Translations under genes and position numbers: made by a program | Assembly: GCA_023139045.1 (NCBI GenBank) | Contig: JAGLOJ010000015.1 | Location: 1-47,230, forward strand | Source: Candidatus Sabulitectum sp. | Lineage (GTDB): Bacteria; Fermentibacterota; Fermentibacteria; Fermentibacterales; JCC-6 | Reading direction: 5' to 3' | DNA: 47,230 nt | The notes under the pieces: model-generated | Seen by the model: the letters and a program-made list of their open reading frames with translations, nothing else | Told to the model about the DNA's origin: nothing | Databases searched by the model: none | Part shown: positions 8,992-17,598 of the stretch, one piece after another | How the letters are laid out: every line of letters begins with the position of its first letter | Numbering within the stretch: the stretch's first letter is position 1

Positions 8992-9873
8992 GTGACCGAA
9001 AGGTGCAATCTCACCTGCGAGTTCTGCTACAATGTGTGGCTGGGAAATAACAGGCGAGTCCAGTCTGAACTGTCTCTTGATGAAATTGAGAAAATACTTC
9101 ACAATATTTCTGAGGTTCCGGATGCACTTGGGGTTACCATTACCGGAGGGGAACCGCTTCTGAGGAGTGATGTCTGTAAAATTGTCCGACTGTGCAGACG
9201 GTCTGGTCTGAAGGTGGCTCTTGCCACAAACGGTACCCTGCTTACAGAAGAAATAATAAATAATCTGATCGCCAATGGGCTTGAGCACTTCGATATTGGC
9301 TTCACTGATTCCACCACGAAAACCAGGCTGGCCCTTGCTGCGGCGGCAAAATCCGGATGTACGGTAACTGCCTCTGTCTGTATCCACAAAAACAATTACA
9401 AAAGAGCAGGAATTCTCACTGAAATAGCCGCCGCCCTGGGAGCAGATGCAGTTGCACTGAACCGTTTCGTTCCAACAGGGCGTGGAAGTTTTCATTCACA
9501 AACTCTCCAACTGAATAATAAAGACCTTGTTACCGCACTGAAACTGGCAGACAACGCTGCAGCAACTGCAGGTATTTACGCTTATACCGGCATCCCGGTT
9601 GAACCATGCATAATATCCAGTAACGAATTCAATGGAATACTCTTCTCCACCTGCCAGTGCGGTGAGATAAAGTGGGCGATAGATTCCCATGGCAATCTGC
9701 GTACCTGTGAACAGAATACAGAAGTTCTTGGAAACCTGCTGGAAAGCTCATTCATTGAAATAATGAAAAGTCGCACAGAAGAAATTAAACAGTTCAGAGA
9801 GTGGAGGCAATCAGAAAACTGTTCCCTCTGTACTTTGAACGGAGACTGCAAAGGCGGATGCAGGTTCCGTTAA
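8992..9873 (+). CDS. Radical SAM enzyme with SPASM domain
   Basis: Radical SAM maturase-type enzyme. The CX3CX2C motif is C5, C9, C12 counted from the GTG at 8992, followed by TGGEPLL for SAM binding. The C-terminal SPASM domain ends in CX2CX5CX3C (C277, C280, C286, C290) with CQCGE before it. SPASM enzymes modify peptides or proteins (PqqE, AlbA, anaerobic sulfatase-maturing enzyme). The GTG start looks too late: the in-frame codons just before it read WFAFEV, the usual first beta strand of these barrels, and reach back to a CTG at 8965 that overlaps the upstream TGA. A non-standard start, or coupling to the upstream gene, is therefore likely. No short precursor peptide is seen nearby. Confidence 0.85.
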   Translation: MTERCNLTCEFCYNVWLGNNRRVQSELSLDEIEKILHNISEVPDALGVTITGGEPLLRSDVCKIVRLCRRSGLKVALATNGTLLTEEIINNLIANGLEHFDIGFTDSTTKTRLALAAAAKSGCTVTASVCIHKNNYKRAGILTEIAAALGADAVALNRFVPTGRGSFHSQTLQLNNKDLVTALKLADNAAATAGIYAYTGIPVEPCIISSNEFNGILFSTCQCGEIKWAIDSHGNLRTCEQNTEVLGNLLESSFIEIMKSRTEEIKQFREWRQSENCSLCTLNGDCKGGCRFR

Positions 9874-9949
9874 TTCCCATGCCAACAACACACCTTAACC
9901 CTCTGTACCGCCCGTGTGTTTCTGCCGGAAGCCCCGATCTGCCTGTGCT

Positions 9950-11131
9950 TCAGGCGAAATATCTGCTCAACACTTCATGCAGACTGTTGAGGTTTGCTAT
10001 CTGTACCCCGTTCTGCACTCTTGTTTCGCTGCCGCCATAGATCAGAATGCCGTCATCTGCTCTGTCCACACTGGATTTGAATTTCTTCAAGCCTTTGAAA
10101 AAGTCTCTATTAATGGTTGCAGCGGATTTGATCTCGATTGGAACAGTATCTGCTCCTCGTTGAACAACAAGATCCACTTCGTTTCCGTTGCTGTCCCGGT
10201 AGAACATGAGCCCGGGTCTATTTTGACCCTTGTTAAAAAAGTGCTTCATCACTTCAGTGACTATCATGTTTTCCATGAGCATTCCCCGAAGCGGGTGTGT
10301 GGAGATCTGTTCAACAGAGTTGATCCCCATAAGATATGCAGCAAGCCCAACATCGTAAAAATAAAGTTTGGGTGATTTTACAAGTCGTTTGGAAATATTA
10401 CCGAAGAAGGGGGGAAGTCTGAAACAGATGTAACTGGCTTCCAGGAGAGACAACCACTCCTTTACCGTAGTCTGAGCTACCCCTGCATCATTACCTAATC
10501 TTGCATAGTTAATCAACTGACCGGTCCGTCCCGCACACAACCCCATAAACCTTTGAAATACAGTCAGATCCCGCACCATACTGAGTCGCCTGACATCCCG
10601 TTCTGTATATGTGGCAACATAATCAGACAATGCTCGTGTCGGATTCAAATCTCTATGGTATATCCGTGGGTATCCGCCCCTGTAGATGAGACGATCAATA
10701 CCAGAATCAGTCCAATTGCCGAAGATCTCATCTAATGAGAATGGAAACAGGGTCAGCAGTGCAGTTCGACCGGCAAGCTATTGATTTACTCTGTTACACA
10801 CACTCAAGTTCTGGCTGCCGGTGAGAATGTAGTTCCCTGTGAAATTCGGAGCATCAACTTCACCCTGGATATACGACACGAGATCAGGTACCCTCTGAAT
10901 CTCGTCGAGAATGGCACCTTGTGGGAACTGTGCAAGAAAACCTCTGGGATCATTCAAGGCGAATTCACGAGTATCAGGTTCTTCAAGACTGACATATGCC
11001 TTGCTGGGAAATGTCATTCTGCACATGGTTGTTTTCCCCGACTGTCTGGGGCCAGTGATAGTAACTATGGGATATTGCCCTGTAAGTTGTCTCAGTAGAG
11101 GTTCTGATAATCTATGGATAAATTTGGACAT
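9950..11131 (-). pseudogene. AAA/DUF4143 ATPase broken by one amber codon
   Basis: Two pieces in the same frame form one COG1373-type ATPase of about 393 residues. The N-terminal piece has the P-loop GPRQSGKTT, ILDEIQRVPDL and the sensor-like YILTGSQN. The C-terminal piece carries the DUF4143 nuclease-like part, with YRDSNGNEVDLVV and VPIEIKSA. A TAG at 10778-10780 separates them; the 43 codons between it and the later possible TTG start are open and read like the family (LAGRTALLTLFPFSLDEI). A single substitution from a serine codon such as TCG would explain it. TAG is used as a normal stop by neighbouring genes, so recoding is unlikely. The start at 11131 follows AGGAG. A full-length paralogue-like gene is at 14727. 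Confidence 0.85.
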
Positions 11132-11631
11132 TTCAACTCCTATTTTATGCAATTGCAGGATGCATTACTAGATTTACATAAAACATAACTTTCTTCGGGT
11201 CAAATCTCTCTGCAGCTAACGCTGCTTCTTTTGTTTTGGTGTAAGCTTGATCTCTTTTGTCAACTGCTGTTACTCAAAAAAGAACTTCATCATCAATCAC
11301 CATCACCTCGAAAGCATGCACATAACCCGCAGTGTGAAATTTGATTTTGTGTGCATCTTAAAGGCCACGCACCTACCGGCTGGCTCATGCGGATTTACCA
11401 ATCTTACTTCAGGCTTTTTCTTAAAATACAGATCCTTAAGTATCTCATGCTGGGCAGTATTAAAGCCGTGCCGATTGCGATATACAGTGTAGCCAGATAT
11501 TGCTTTGTTCTTCCTGAACGGCGCAACAGAAATCCCATTGCGATCATGACCAGGACAATCAGATTACTCTTTTTGTGAATGAAAGAGGTGCAGTATCAGG
11601 AAATTACTGGAGACCAGGGGAATGAATCTTC
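11132..11631. other. 500-base gap without a confident gene
   Basis: The AT-richer gap between the broken ATPase and prsW contains no convincing gene, terminator or RNA. The only coding-like stretch is on the minus strand, described separately at 11404-11547. The plus-strand frames here lack a ribosome binding site and resemble no family. Confidence 0.5.
11404..11547 (-). CDS. Possible small membrane protein or gene remnant
   Basis: A 47-codon frame from an ATG at 11547 to TAA at 11404. It encodes MIAMGFLL, a basic turn (RRSGRTKQ), then a hydrophobic stretch YLATLYIAIGTALIL and a basic tail. The frame stays open further upstream with more hydrophobic residues (SNLIVLV), but without a good start or ribosome binding site. 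It may be the end of a decayed membrane protein gene. It lies downstream of prsW on the same strand. Confidence 0.25.
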   Translation of the reverse strand: MIAMGFLLRRSGRTKQYLATLYIAIGTALILPSMRYLRICILRKSLK

Positions 11632-12363
11632 TCAATGAATTTCCTTCTGTGCAATCTGCTCCTGCTCCCGGCGCAGACGGCGGACAGTTCTTAGAATCCA
11701 GACAATCTCAAGGGCGAAAACTATGAAAAGAAGATACAGCATAGCCAGTATCAGAAAACCGGCAATGGTGTCTGTATATGCAGCCGCACCTTCAACCGTA
11801 ACCAGAAGAAAGTTGAAAAAAGCATGAAGAGAAACAGAAACAAATAAACCCAGTAAAATAACTGTTCTTCTTCTGCCTTTGAAGTAAAACTGTCCAACTG
11901 AATATCCAAGAATTGCTCCCCAGAAAGCATGACTGGGAACAGAGAGTATTGCCCGAGTTAATGCAGTTCCGAAGCCACCCTCAAGTACGTAAAAAATGTT
12001 TTCAACAGTAGCGAATCCCAGAGCGGCGGCAACACCATACACAATGCCGTCCATTGGTTCATCAAATGCCGCAGTGCGAGCACTGTAGAGAATGATCACC
12101 AGAAGCTTAAAGGATTCTTCAGGAACTGCGACATTGGCAAACATGTCATATAGGTTGAAAAACAGAGGATTGGCATGACTCAGCACATTAAGAGATGACA
12201 GGAAATTTTCCACAAGAACGACCGGAAGAAATGAAAAAACTCCAAGCAGAAAAGTACCAGTCAGCACTTTCCGGGGCTCTCTGTTCCGCTCACGCCTGTA
12301 GAAATACCCCATGAGCAGCACCGCAGGCAGAAAGGTAAGGACAAAAGAAATCAGGGGCAGCAT
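11632..12363 (-). CDS. PrsW-family intramembrane protease
   Basis: A polytopic membrane protein of 243 residues with about seven or eight hydrophobic segments. It shows the conserved PrsW-type motifs: PEESFK (EExxK-like), FATVEN, HAFWG and HAFFNF. The glutamates and histidines in these motifs are thought to bind the catalytic metal. In Bacillus, PrsW cleaves the anti-sigma factor RsiW; other members have unknown substrates, and no sigma/anti-sigma pair is visible here. The start follows GAAGGAAG. It stands alone between a gap and the hcp terminator, so it probably has its own promoter in 12364-12456. Confidence 0.85.
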   Translation of the reverse strand: MLPLISFVLTFLPAVLLMGYFYRRERNREPRKVLTGTFLLGVFSFLPVVLVENFLSSLNVLSHANPLFFNLYDMFANVAVPEESFKLLVIILYSARTAAFDEPMDGIVYGVAAALGFATVENIFYVLEGGFGTALTRAILSVPSHAFWGAILGYSVGQFYFKGRRRTVILLGLFVSVSLHAFFNFLLVTVEGAAAYTDTIAGFLILAMLYLLFIVFALEIVWILRTVRRLRREQEQIAQKEIH

Positions 12364-12456
12364 GAATACTTCCTTCAGATCTGATTCAGCAATTGTCTTT
12401 ATGACTTCTCTTCAGGATAATGCAGAGAGTGTTTGCGCGAGTCAATGTACCGGAAA

Positions 12457-12497
12457 AAGCGCAGGCCACCGGCACTGAATGCCGGTGACCTGCGCTT
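12457..12497 (-). terminator. Strong hairpin terminator after hcp
   Basis: An 18-base-pair stem (12457-12474 with 12480-12497) with loop CTGAA. Read on the minus strand it is followed directly by TTTTTCC, and the only imperfection becomes a G-U pair in that transcript. It lies 14 bases past the hcp stop. On the plus strand the stem is followed by GTTTTTC, so it may work in both directions. Confidence 0.88.
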
Positions 12498-12511
12498 GTT
12501 TTTCTGTTCAG

Positions 12512-14131
12512 TTAGCCGATCATGCTTTTGATGTCGTCTTCAACTGTGGTAATTCCACCAATGCCGAAGTTCTCAACGAGAACATTCACAACTGTGGGTG
12601 AAAGGAATGCCGGAAGAGTGGGCCCCAGATGGATATTCTTTACTCCGAGGTGCAGCAGAGCGAGCAGCACAGTAACGGCCTTCTGCTCGTACCATGCAAT
12701 GTTGTACACGATTGGCAGATCGTTGATATCATCAAGCTCGAATACCTCTTTGAGCTTGAGTGCTATCAGGGCAAGAGAATAACTGTCGTTGCACTGCCCT
12801 GCATCAAGAACACGGGGGATGCCACCGATATCACCCAGATCAAGCTTGTTGTAGCGGAACTTTGCACAACCTGCTGTGAGTATAACAGTGTCTTTGGGAA
12901 GGGCCTCTGCAAAGTCTCTGTAGTAGTTTCTGCCCTTGTGGCGACCGTCGCAACCAGCCATAACTACAAACTTTTTGATGGCACCGGACTTGACTGCAGC
13001 GACAACCTTGTCTGCAAGAGCAAATACCTGCTCGTGAGCAAATCCGCCAACAATGCTGCCGGTTTCAATCTCTGTGGGGGCAGAAAGAGTCCTGGCCAAA
13101 GCGATAATTTCAGAGAAATCCTTTGCTCCGCCTTCTTCTCTTGCTGCGATTTCATTAACTCCCGGGAAGGCAACAAGGCCTGTGGTGAATACACGGTCAA
13201 TGTAAGACTGCTTCGGGGGAACAAGGCAGTTTGTGGTCATGAGGATGGGGCCGTTGAAGGAATCAAATTCCTTGTCCTGAAGCCACCAGGCGTTGCCGTA
13301 GTTACCAACGAAGTTTTCATAGTTCTTGAAGGCGGGGTAGTAGTTGGCAGGAAGCATCTCACCGTGGGTGTAAACATCAACGCCGGTTCCCTGTGTCTGC
13401 TTCAGCAGCTCTTCCATGTCTTTGAGATCATGACCGGAAATCAGGATTCCAGGGTTGTTTCTAACGCCTATGTTAACTTCGGTGATTTCAGGATTACCGT
13501 ATGTTTCCGTATTTGCCTTGTCGAGTATGGCCATGGCTCCAACAGCCGCTTCACCGGTCTTCATAACCAGAGCGATCATTTCATCAACACCGAGGTCCTT
13601 TGTGGTCGAGGCAAGTCCTTCTATCATGAAATCAAATACGGCCTGATCCTCGTAGCCAAGGACACTGGCATGGTCTGCATAGGCGGCAACTCCCTTAAGG
13701 CCGTATGTAAGAAGCTCGCGAAGAGAGCGAACATCTTCGTTCTCTGTGGAAAGAACTCCAACTGACCCGGCTTTTTTCAGGAAGTCTTCTTTTGTATCTG
13801 CAGTCCATACCGCACTGTCGTGCAGATCACCGGTAACATTGTATCTGGCTTTGATGTCGTCGCGAAGAGCCAGTCCCTGCTTGATGATGCCGATGAGATT
13901 GTCATCGTCAAAGTTAACATTTGTAACTGTAGTAAAAAGAGCCTTTGTTACAAAATGGCTGATATCCTTATTGTTCCTGCCTGCTTTATCCGCAACGACA
14001 CTGATTCCCTTTGCGGTGTAGACAAGAAGATCCTGAAGAATTGCCGTATCTCCCTTTTTCCCGCAGATACCGTTTACGGTGCATCCTTTGTTCCCCAGGG
14101 TTTCCTGGCACTGATAGCAGAACATACTCAT
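12512..14131 (-). CDS. hcp: Hybrid cluster protein (Hcp)
   Basis: Hcp, historically called hydroxylamine reductase, is a cytoplasmic Fe-S protein now linked mainly to nitric oxide detoxification and S-nitrosylation. The N-terminal cubane ligands are in the pattern CX2CX8CX5C right after MSMF. Hybrid-cluster ligand segments are visible: the cysteine of [29 protein letters not shown] and the glutamate of AWYEQKA. Length, 539 residues, fits the class with the short N-terminus. I chose the ATG at 14131 because AAGGAGA precedes it; a longer frame from 14212 adds an unrelated Met-rich leader. The Rrf2 regulator lies 77 bases upstream on the same strand, and a strong terminator follows. No hcr reductase gene is seen. 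Confidence 0.96.
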   Translation of the reverse strand: MSMFCYQCQETLGNKGCTVNGICGKKGDTAILQDLLVYTAKGISVVADKAGRNNKDISHFVTKALFTTVTNVNFDDDNLIGIIKQGLALRDDIKARYNVTGDLHDSAVWTADTKEDFLKKAGSVGVLSTENEDVRSLRELLTYGLKGVAAYADHASVLGYEDQAVFDFMIEGLASTTKDLGVDEMIALVMKTGEAAVGAMAILDKANTETYGNPEITEVNIGVRNNPGILISGHDLKDMEELLKQTQGTGVDVYTHGEMLPANYYPAFKNYENFVGNYGNAWWLQDKEFDSFNGPILMTTNCLVPPKQSYIDRVFTTGLVAFPGVNEIAAREEGGAKDFSEIIALARTLSAPTEIETGSIVGGFAHEQVFALADKVVAAVKSGAIKKFVVMAGCDGRHKGRNYYRDFAEALPKDTVILTAGCAKFRYNKLDLGDIGGIPRVLDAGQCNDSYSLALIALKLKEVFELDDINDLPIVYNIAWYEQKAVTVLLALLHLGVKNIHLGPTLPAFLSPTVVNVLVENFGIGGITTVEDDIKSMIG

Positions 14132-14208
14132 GATTCTCTCCTTATTTTTTCCTTCCAGGCTGTTTTCCTGGAAACCTGTGTTGGACTTCATTCTCATACC
14201 CATTCTCA

Positions 14209-14646
14209 TCATTTCTCTGTTCCCGGAAGACTGATATCCTGATCCATGTAGTGGGCCAGAGTAACAGAACCGAGATGCTTCTGGATAAGTTTTTCGGTAT
14301 CGGAGATCAGTTCACGGAAAAGACAGGTATCCAGTGAGCAGTGTTTGCCTTTGCCGAAAAGACATGTTGATCCGTCAGGTTCTCCGTCAACCGACCTGTA
14401 GATATCCAGAAGCGAAACCTTCTCGGGATCAACTGCAAGGGAATATCCTCCACCGGGCCCCCTCACCGCATTGACAAATCCGCTCTTTATCAATCTCTGC
14501 ATAACCTTTGATGAATGGTTGGCACTGATGTTGAAAGCTGCGGCAATCATGCTGTTGCTCAACTGATGACCCTGCTTCTCTGCAAGAAGGATAAGAGCAT
14601 GCATAGCTATGGAAGCCGCTTCGGAAATTTTCAGCAGTTGACTCAA
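14209..14646 (-). CDS. Rrf2-family Fe-S regulator, NsrR-like
   Basis: A 145-residue Rrf2 protein: N-terminal winged helix with the family segment [10 protein letters not shown] at 61-70, and three cysteines C95, C103, C108 (CX7CX4C) in the Fe-S binding loop. Rrf2 members with such a triad (IscR, NsrR) hold a cluster sensing iron-sulfur status or nitric oxide. Placement directly before hcp, a classic NsrR target, suggests nitrosative-stress control, but the cysteine spacing differs from well-studied NsrR, so the exact signal is inferred. The start is TTG at 14646, preceded by AAAGGGA, and is supported by the usual N-terminus ([14 protein letters not shown]). Confidence 0.88.
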   Translation of the reverse strand: MSQLLKISEAASIAMHALILLAEKQGHQLSNSMIAAAFNISANHSSKVMQRLIKSGFVNAVRGPGGGYSLAVDPEKVSLLDIYRSVDGEPDGSTCLFGKGKHCSLDTCLFRELISDTEKLIQKHLGSVTLAHYMDQDISLPGTEK

Positions 14647-14676
14647 GGTTTTCCCTTTCGTTTCTGGTATACTGGT

Positions 14677-14705
14677 ACTCTAATGCCACTATTGAAAAAT
14701 GTCAA
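14677..14705 (-). promoter_or_regulatory. Promoter of the rrf2-hcp operon
   Basis: On the minus strand a consensus -35 TTGACA (14700-14705), a 17-base spacer and -10 TAGAGT (14677-14682). Transcription would begin about 25 bases before the TTG start. Overlapping and following the -10 is a direct repeat of TACCAG (in GTACCAGTATACCAG), a possible operator for autoregulation by the Rrf2 protein. Confidence 0.65.
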
Positions 14706-14726
14706 CCCCGAGTAAGAATGAAGCTG

Positions 14727-16061
14727 TCAGTTTTCGATCAGCCAGTTCAGGTAGTAATGCAGATCGCCAGCGAGGAAATGCGGCAGGTTCATCAACTTGT
14801 ACTCTTTTCCTGCTGGAGTGCAAAGAAGGTCAACTCGAACCGGTCCGCCGCAAAACCTCACAGCATACTGGTGAGGACAATCCTCAATGTACCTGTGCAG
14901 AGAACGCAGCCTCCCTGTGGCTCCTGATTTCACCTCCACCGGAATCATTTTCTCTTTGTGCTGAACCACAAAATCCACTTCGGCACTGGATCCTCTGCTG
15001 TCTCTTGCCCAGAATTGAAGAGTTACATTCGATTTCATTAATGCCTGGGCAACGCATTGCTCTGCCAGAGCCCCGTTGAAGGCACTGTTGAGATCTTCTG
15101 TTCCTATTTCACTCCATTGGGCACCCAGAGAATATGCAAGAAGCCCGGAATCGAGATAGAAAAGTTTGGGAGATTTTCTCAGATTGGGCCTGGGAGGCGG
15201 GATGACTTCTCCTGTGGGATATGTGAGGGAAAGCAGCATTGCTCTTTGAAGCGTTTTCATGGCTTCACTTACTTCCCTTGATCTGTATGACGAATTCCCG
15301 AATCCGGCAAATTTTATCCGTGATCCGGTTTCGGCAGGAGCAACCTCCAGACAATGCCGAATTACCTCTGCCATTGTTCGGTTTGATGCATATTTCGGAA
15401 CATCGTCCAGAAATGAAGTAAGCAGCGATGAATACAAATTACTCACAGAACCGCTTTCCTTCCTGTCCACAGCAGCCTGTACTATCTCGGGCATTCCACC
15501 TGAAAGGGCAAACTTTACAAATTCTCTGTAAATAGCAGGGAAAGCATAGTCGGGCAGTGGAATTGTACCCAGTAGATCGAGCATGTCTTCCTTTTGAAAA
15601 ACCCGCAAGTACTCACGAAATGAAAGTGGATGCATATAACAATGTGTCACACGACCTACTGGAAATTCTATCCCGGATTTGAGAAGATAGACCTCTAAAA
15701 GTGATCCGGAAGCTATCACGGCCAGTTCCGGCACCTCCTCATAAAGCAACCGCAGATAACCAATGGCTGAAGGGCATGCCTGTATCTCATCTATGAAAAG
15801 AAGAGACTCTTCAAGAGATGCCGTCTTCCCTCGCGAAAGCCTGATTGATTTCACTAAATCTCGAACAGGTAACTGCTGCTCAAATACAGATTTCTCCCGC
15901 GGGGCTTCCATGTTCAACTCTATATAACCCGGCAGCTTACCTGCAAACAGCCTGACCGCTGATGTCTTTCCGGTCTGCCTGGCTCCACGGAGCAGCATGG
16001 GTTTCCGCCTGACTCCCTTAAACCATTCTTCCATGTAACCCGTAATGTTTCTGGGGAACAT
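14727..16061 (-). CDS. AAA ATPase with DUF4143 domain
   Basis: An intact COG1373-type ATPase of 444 residues, same broad family as the broken gene at 9950. The P-loop GARQTGKTSA lies at about residues 24-33, LLFIDEIQACPS is the Walker B region, and VIASGSLLEV the sensor. The C-terminal DUF4143 part has the nuclease-like FWARDSRGSSAEVDFVV and IPVEVKSG. These proteins are common in bacteria and archaea, often spread horizontally, and their role is not established. The ATG at 16061 follows AAGGAGGT. The gene is expressed away from a pair of identical palindromes at 16084-16135 that overlap its likely promoter. Confidence 0.9.
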   Translation of the reverse strand: MFPRNITGYMEEWFKGVRRKPMLLRGARQTGKTSAVRLFAGKLPGYIELNMEAPREKSVFEQQLPVRDLVKSIRLSRGKTASLEESLLFIDEIQACPSAIGYLRLLYEEVPELAVIASGSLLEVYLLKSGIEFPVGRVTHCYMHPLSFREYLRVFQKEDMLDLLGTIPLPDYAFPAIYREFVKFALSGGMPEIVQAAVDRKESGSVSNLYSSLLTSFLDDVPKYASNRTMAEVIRHCLEVAPAETGSRIKFAGFGNSSYRSREVSEAMKTLQRAMLLSLTYPTGEVIPPPRPNLRKSPKLFYLDSGLLAYSLGAQWSEIGTEDLNSAFNGALAEQCVAQALMKSNVTLQFWARDSRGSSAEVDFVVQHKEKMIPVEVKSGATGRLRSLHRYIEDCPHQYAVRFCGGPVRVDLLCTPAGKEYKLMNLPHFLAGDLHYYLNWLIEN

Positions 16062-16083
16062 CAGCACCTCCTTGCCTTGTATA

Positions 16084-16135
16084 TGTTACATTTCTTGTAA
16101 CAATGTCAACCTATTTTGTTACAAACTTTGTAACA
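16084..16135. promoter_or_regulatory. Twin operators TGTTACA-N5-TGTAACA
   Basis: Two identical 19-base palindromes, at 16084-16102 and 16117-16135, have half-sites TGTTACA and TGTAACA with five-base spacers of different sequence. Their centres are 33 bases apart, about three helical turns, so two dimers would bind on one face. On the minus strand a -35 TTGACA (16104-16109) lies between them and operator one fills the -35/-10 spacer of the ATPase promoter. The repressor is not identified. Confidence 0.72.
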
Positions 16136-16207
16136 TTGCATAGGCATTTCATTCGATTGCCTTCTTTAAGCAGGAAGGGCATATTGATGCACAGCGAAAG
16201 GAGAAGT

Positions 16208-16642
16208 ATGGAAAAGTTCGTAAAAAACATGCACAGCAGAGTTCTTCCGGACTGCTTTGATCTGGAAAAAGCAACCTTCCACTTTGATAACAGAAATGAA
16301 TTCCTTGCTGTGACAGATGACACTGACAGCTTTTCAGGTTTTGTTCACAGGGAATGGGGTTACCGGTGCGAAGATTGTTATTCAGATGTTTTCAAAAGCG
16401 GATTCCTGGGAAGTTATGCCTTTGCTCTGTGGTTCATGGAATTCGATGAAGATAACTGGTTCTCTTTCGATGCTGTTCAAAAAGAGACAAAAAAATACCT
16501 GAATTCATACTCATCTGTCTCGGACAGAAAAGAGCTGAGAATAATTAAGGGTTCTTTCCCTCCTATGAAGCTGGATCTGCCTGTGGTCGTGGATTATGAA
16601 AATCTGTCTGTTACCGTATGGACAGGGAATCTTAATAATTAG
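16208..16642 (+). CDS. Hypothetical 144-residue protein
   Basis: I do not recognise a family. The protein is soluble, rich in aromatic and acidic residues, and has two cysteines in CEDCY around residue 51. There is no signal peptide or membrane helix. The ATG at 16208 follows AAGGAG; an ATG at 16187 with AGGAAGG upstream is an alternative adding seven residues. It is divergent from the AAA ATPase gene across the twin operators, so the two may share control. Its stop overlaps by four bases the convergent PP-loop gene. Confidence 0.6.
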   Translation: MEKFVKNMHSRVLPDCFDLEKATFHFDNRNEFLAVTDDTDSFSGFVHREWGYRCEDCYSDVFKSGFLGSYAFALWFMEFDEDNWFSFDAVQKETKKYLNSYSSVSDRKELRIIKGSFPPMKLDLPVVVDYENLSVTVWTGNLNN

Positions 16643-17598
16643 AGCCTGATGTTGTACTTTTCTCTTTCCGCAGGATCAATTCTTTCAGCGGTGAATGTTT
16701 CATTCTGATTTGAGAGGGCAGTTACCGGTTCCTGTGCTCTGGTGTACGAGGCCATGATCGCGGTAAGAAGCGTAAGGTTTTTCCCGGTTTTTTCGCCAAG
16801 AAGGATTCCCAGCGGGCCCGGGACATTCTGAATATCAAGCTGAATACCAAAGTCCGCTTCAAGCATTTTGTCATTTTCCTCTGAGGATCTTCCCACCAGC
16901 CCCACGGCTCTGTCCAGAATGAACATTCGTCCGAATTTGATCATCCGTGCGTTGTCTCCGGAGAGAAGGTCAGCCTCTTTCAGGGTTCTCAATCGATTTG
17001 CATACCCCGGATCTGTAAGCAGGCATCCTCCGCCAGGGGATGGGATATGGGAAAAACCGTAAGCCCCGGCCATCTCAAGCTGCCTGGTGCGCCCTCTTCC
17101 ATTCAGGTCAAGAAGGCGGTCTCTATCCACAAGACCCGCCTCCTCCATAGGCGTTGGATCAAGTATTCTGGCGGAAAGCGGGCGCAGAAGAATATCACTT
17201 GTAAAGGATATGTTTTTTACCCTGTTCAGGGATCCCCGATTCTGACTCATTGGACGCTGCCCCACAACCTCCCCGGAGAAAATGAAATCAAACTTTTCTT
17301 TCAGAGCAATTTCCTTCAACCTCTTGAACATGGTTGCATGGCAGTCTATGCAGGGATTCATGTTTTTTCCAAAACCGCTTGGCGGATCAAAAAGAAGAGC
17401 CACGATGTCCGAAGTAAAATCAACCGCACGCCACGGGATTCCCAGAACGGCAGCAGCTGTTTTCCCGGCCTGCACATCGAAGAAAGGGCTGTCAAATGTT
17501 ACAGCTTCCACATAAATGCCCTGATCCATGAGAACTCTGGATGCAAGCATTCCGTCCAGCCCGCCGGAGAATGCCCCAAGAGCTCTAACCGGTGTCAT
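16639..17598 (-). CDS. ThiI/MnmA-like PP-loop ATPase
   Basis: A 319-residue member of the PP-loop (adenylation) superfamily, close to proteins annotated as tRNA thiolation enzymes. The PP-loop is SGGLDG at residues 11-16; the second position after D is G rather than the common S. CIDC (C83, C86) and the later segment SPGGGCLLTDP are typical of this subgroup, and a C-terminal domain follows the PP-loop domain. The likely role is activation of a tRNA uridine for sulfur insertion, by family analogy; the modified base is not known. Its start overlaps the HAD gene's stop by four bases, so it is the last gene of a three-gene operon. Confidence 0.75.
   Translation of the reverse strand: MTPVRALGAFSGGLDGMLASRVLMDQGIYVEAVTFDSPFFDVQAGKTAAAVLGIPWRAVDFTSDIVALLFDPPSGFGKNMNPCIDCHATMFKRLKEIALKEKFDFIFSGEVVGQRPMSQNRGSLNRVKNISFTSDILLRPLSARILDPTPMEEAGLVDRDRLLDLNGRGRTRQLEMAGAYGFSHIPSPGGGCLLTDPGYANRLRTLKEADLLSGDNARMIKFGRMFILDRAVGLVGRSSEENDKMLEADFGIQLDIQNVPGPLGILLGEKTGKNLTLLTAIMASYTRAQEPVTALSNQNETFTAERIDPAEREKYNIRL

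Noticed and set aside
11247-11578. Two plus-strand frames of 75-81 codons
   Set aside because: No ribosome binding site, mixed composition, and they overlap a more coding-like minus-strand frame.
12629-13765. Long plus-strand frame of 378 codons opposite hcp
   Set aside because: It lies fully inside the well-supported hcp gene on the other strand and its translation shows no family features.
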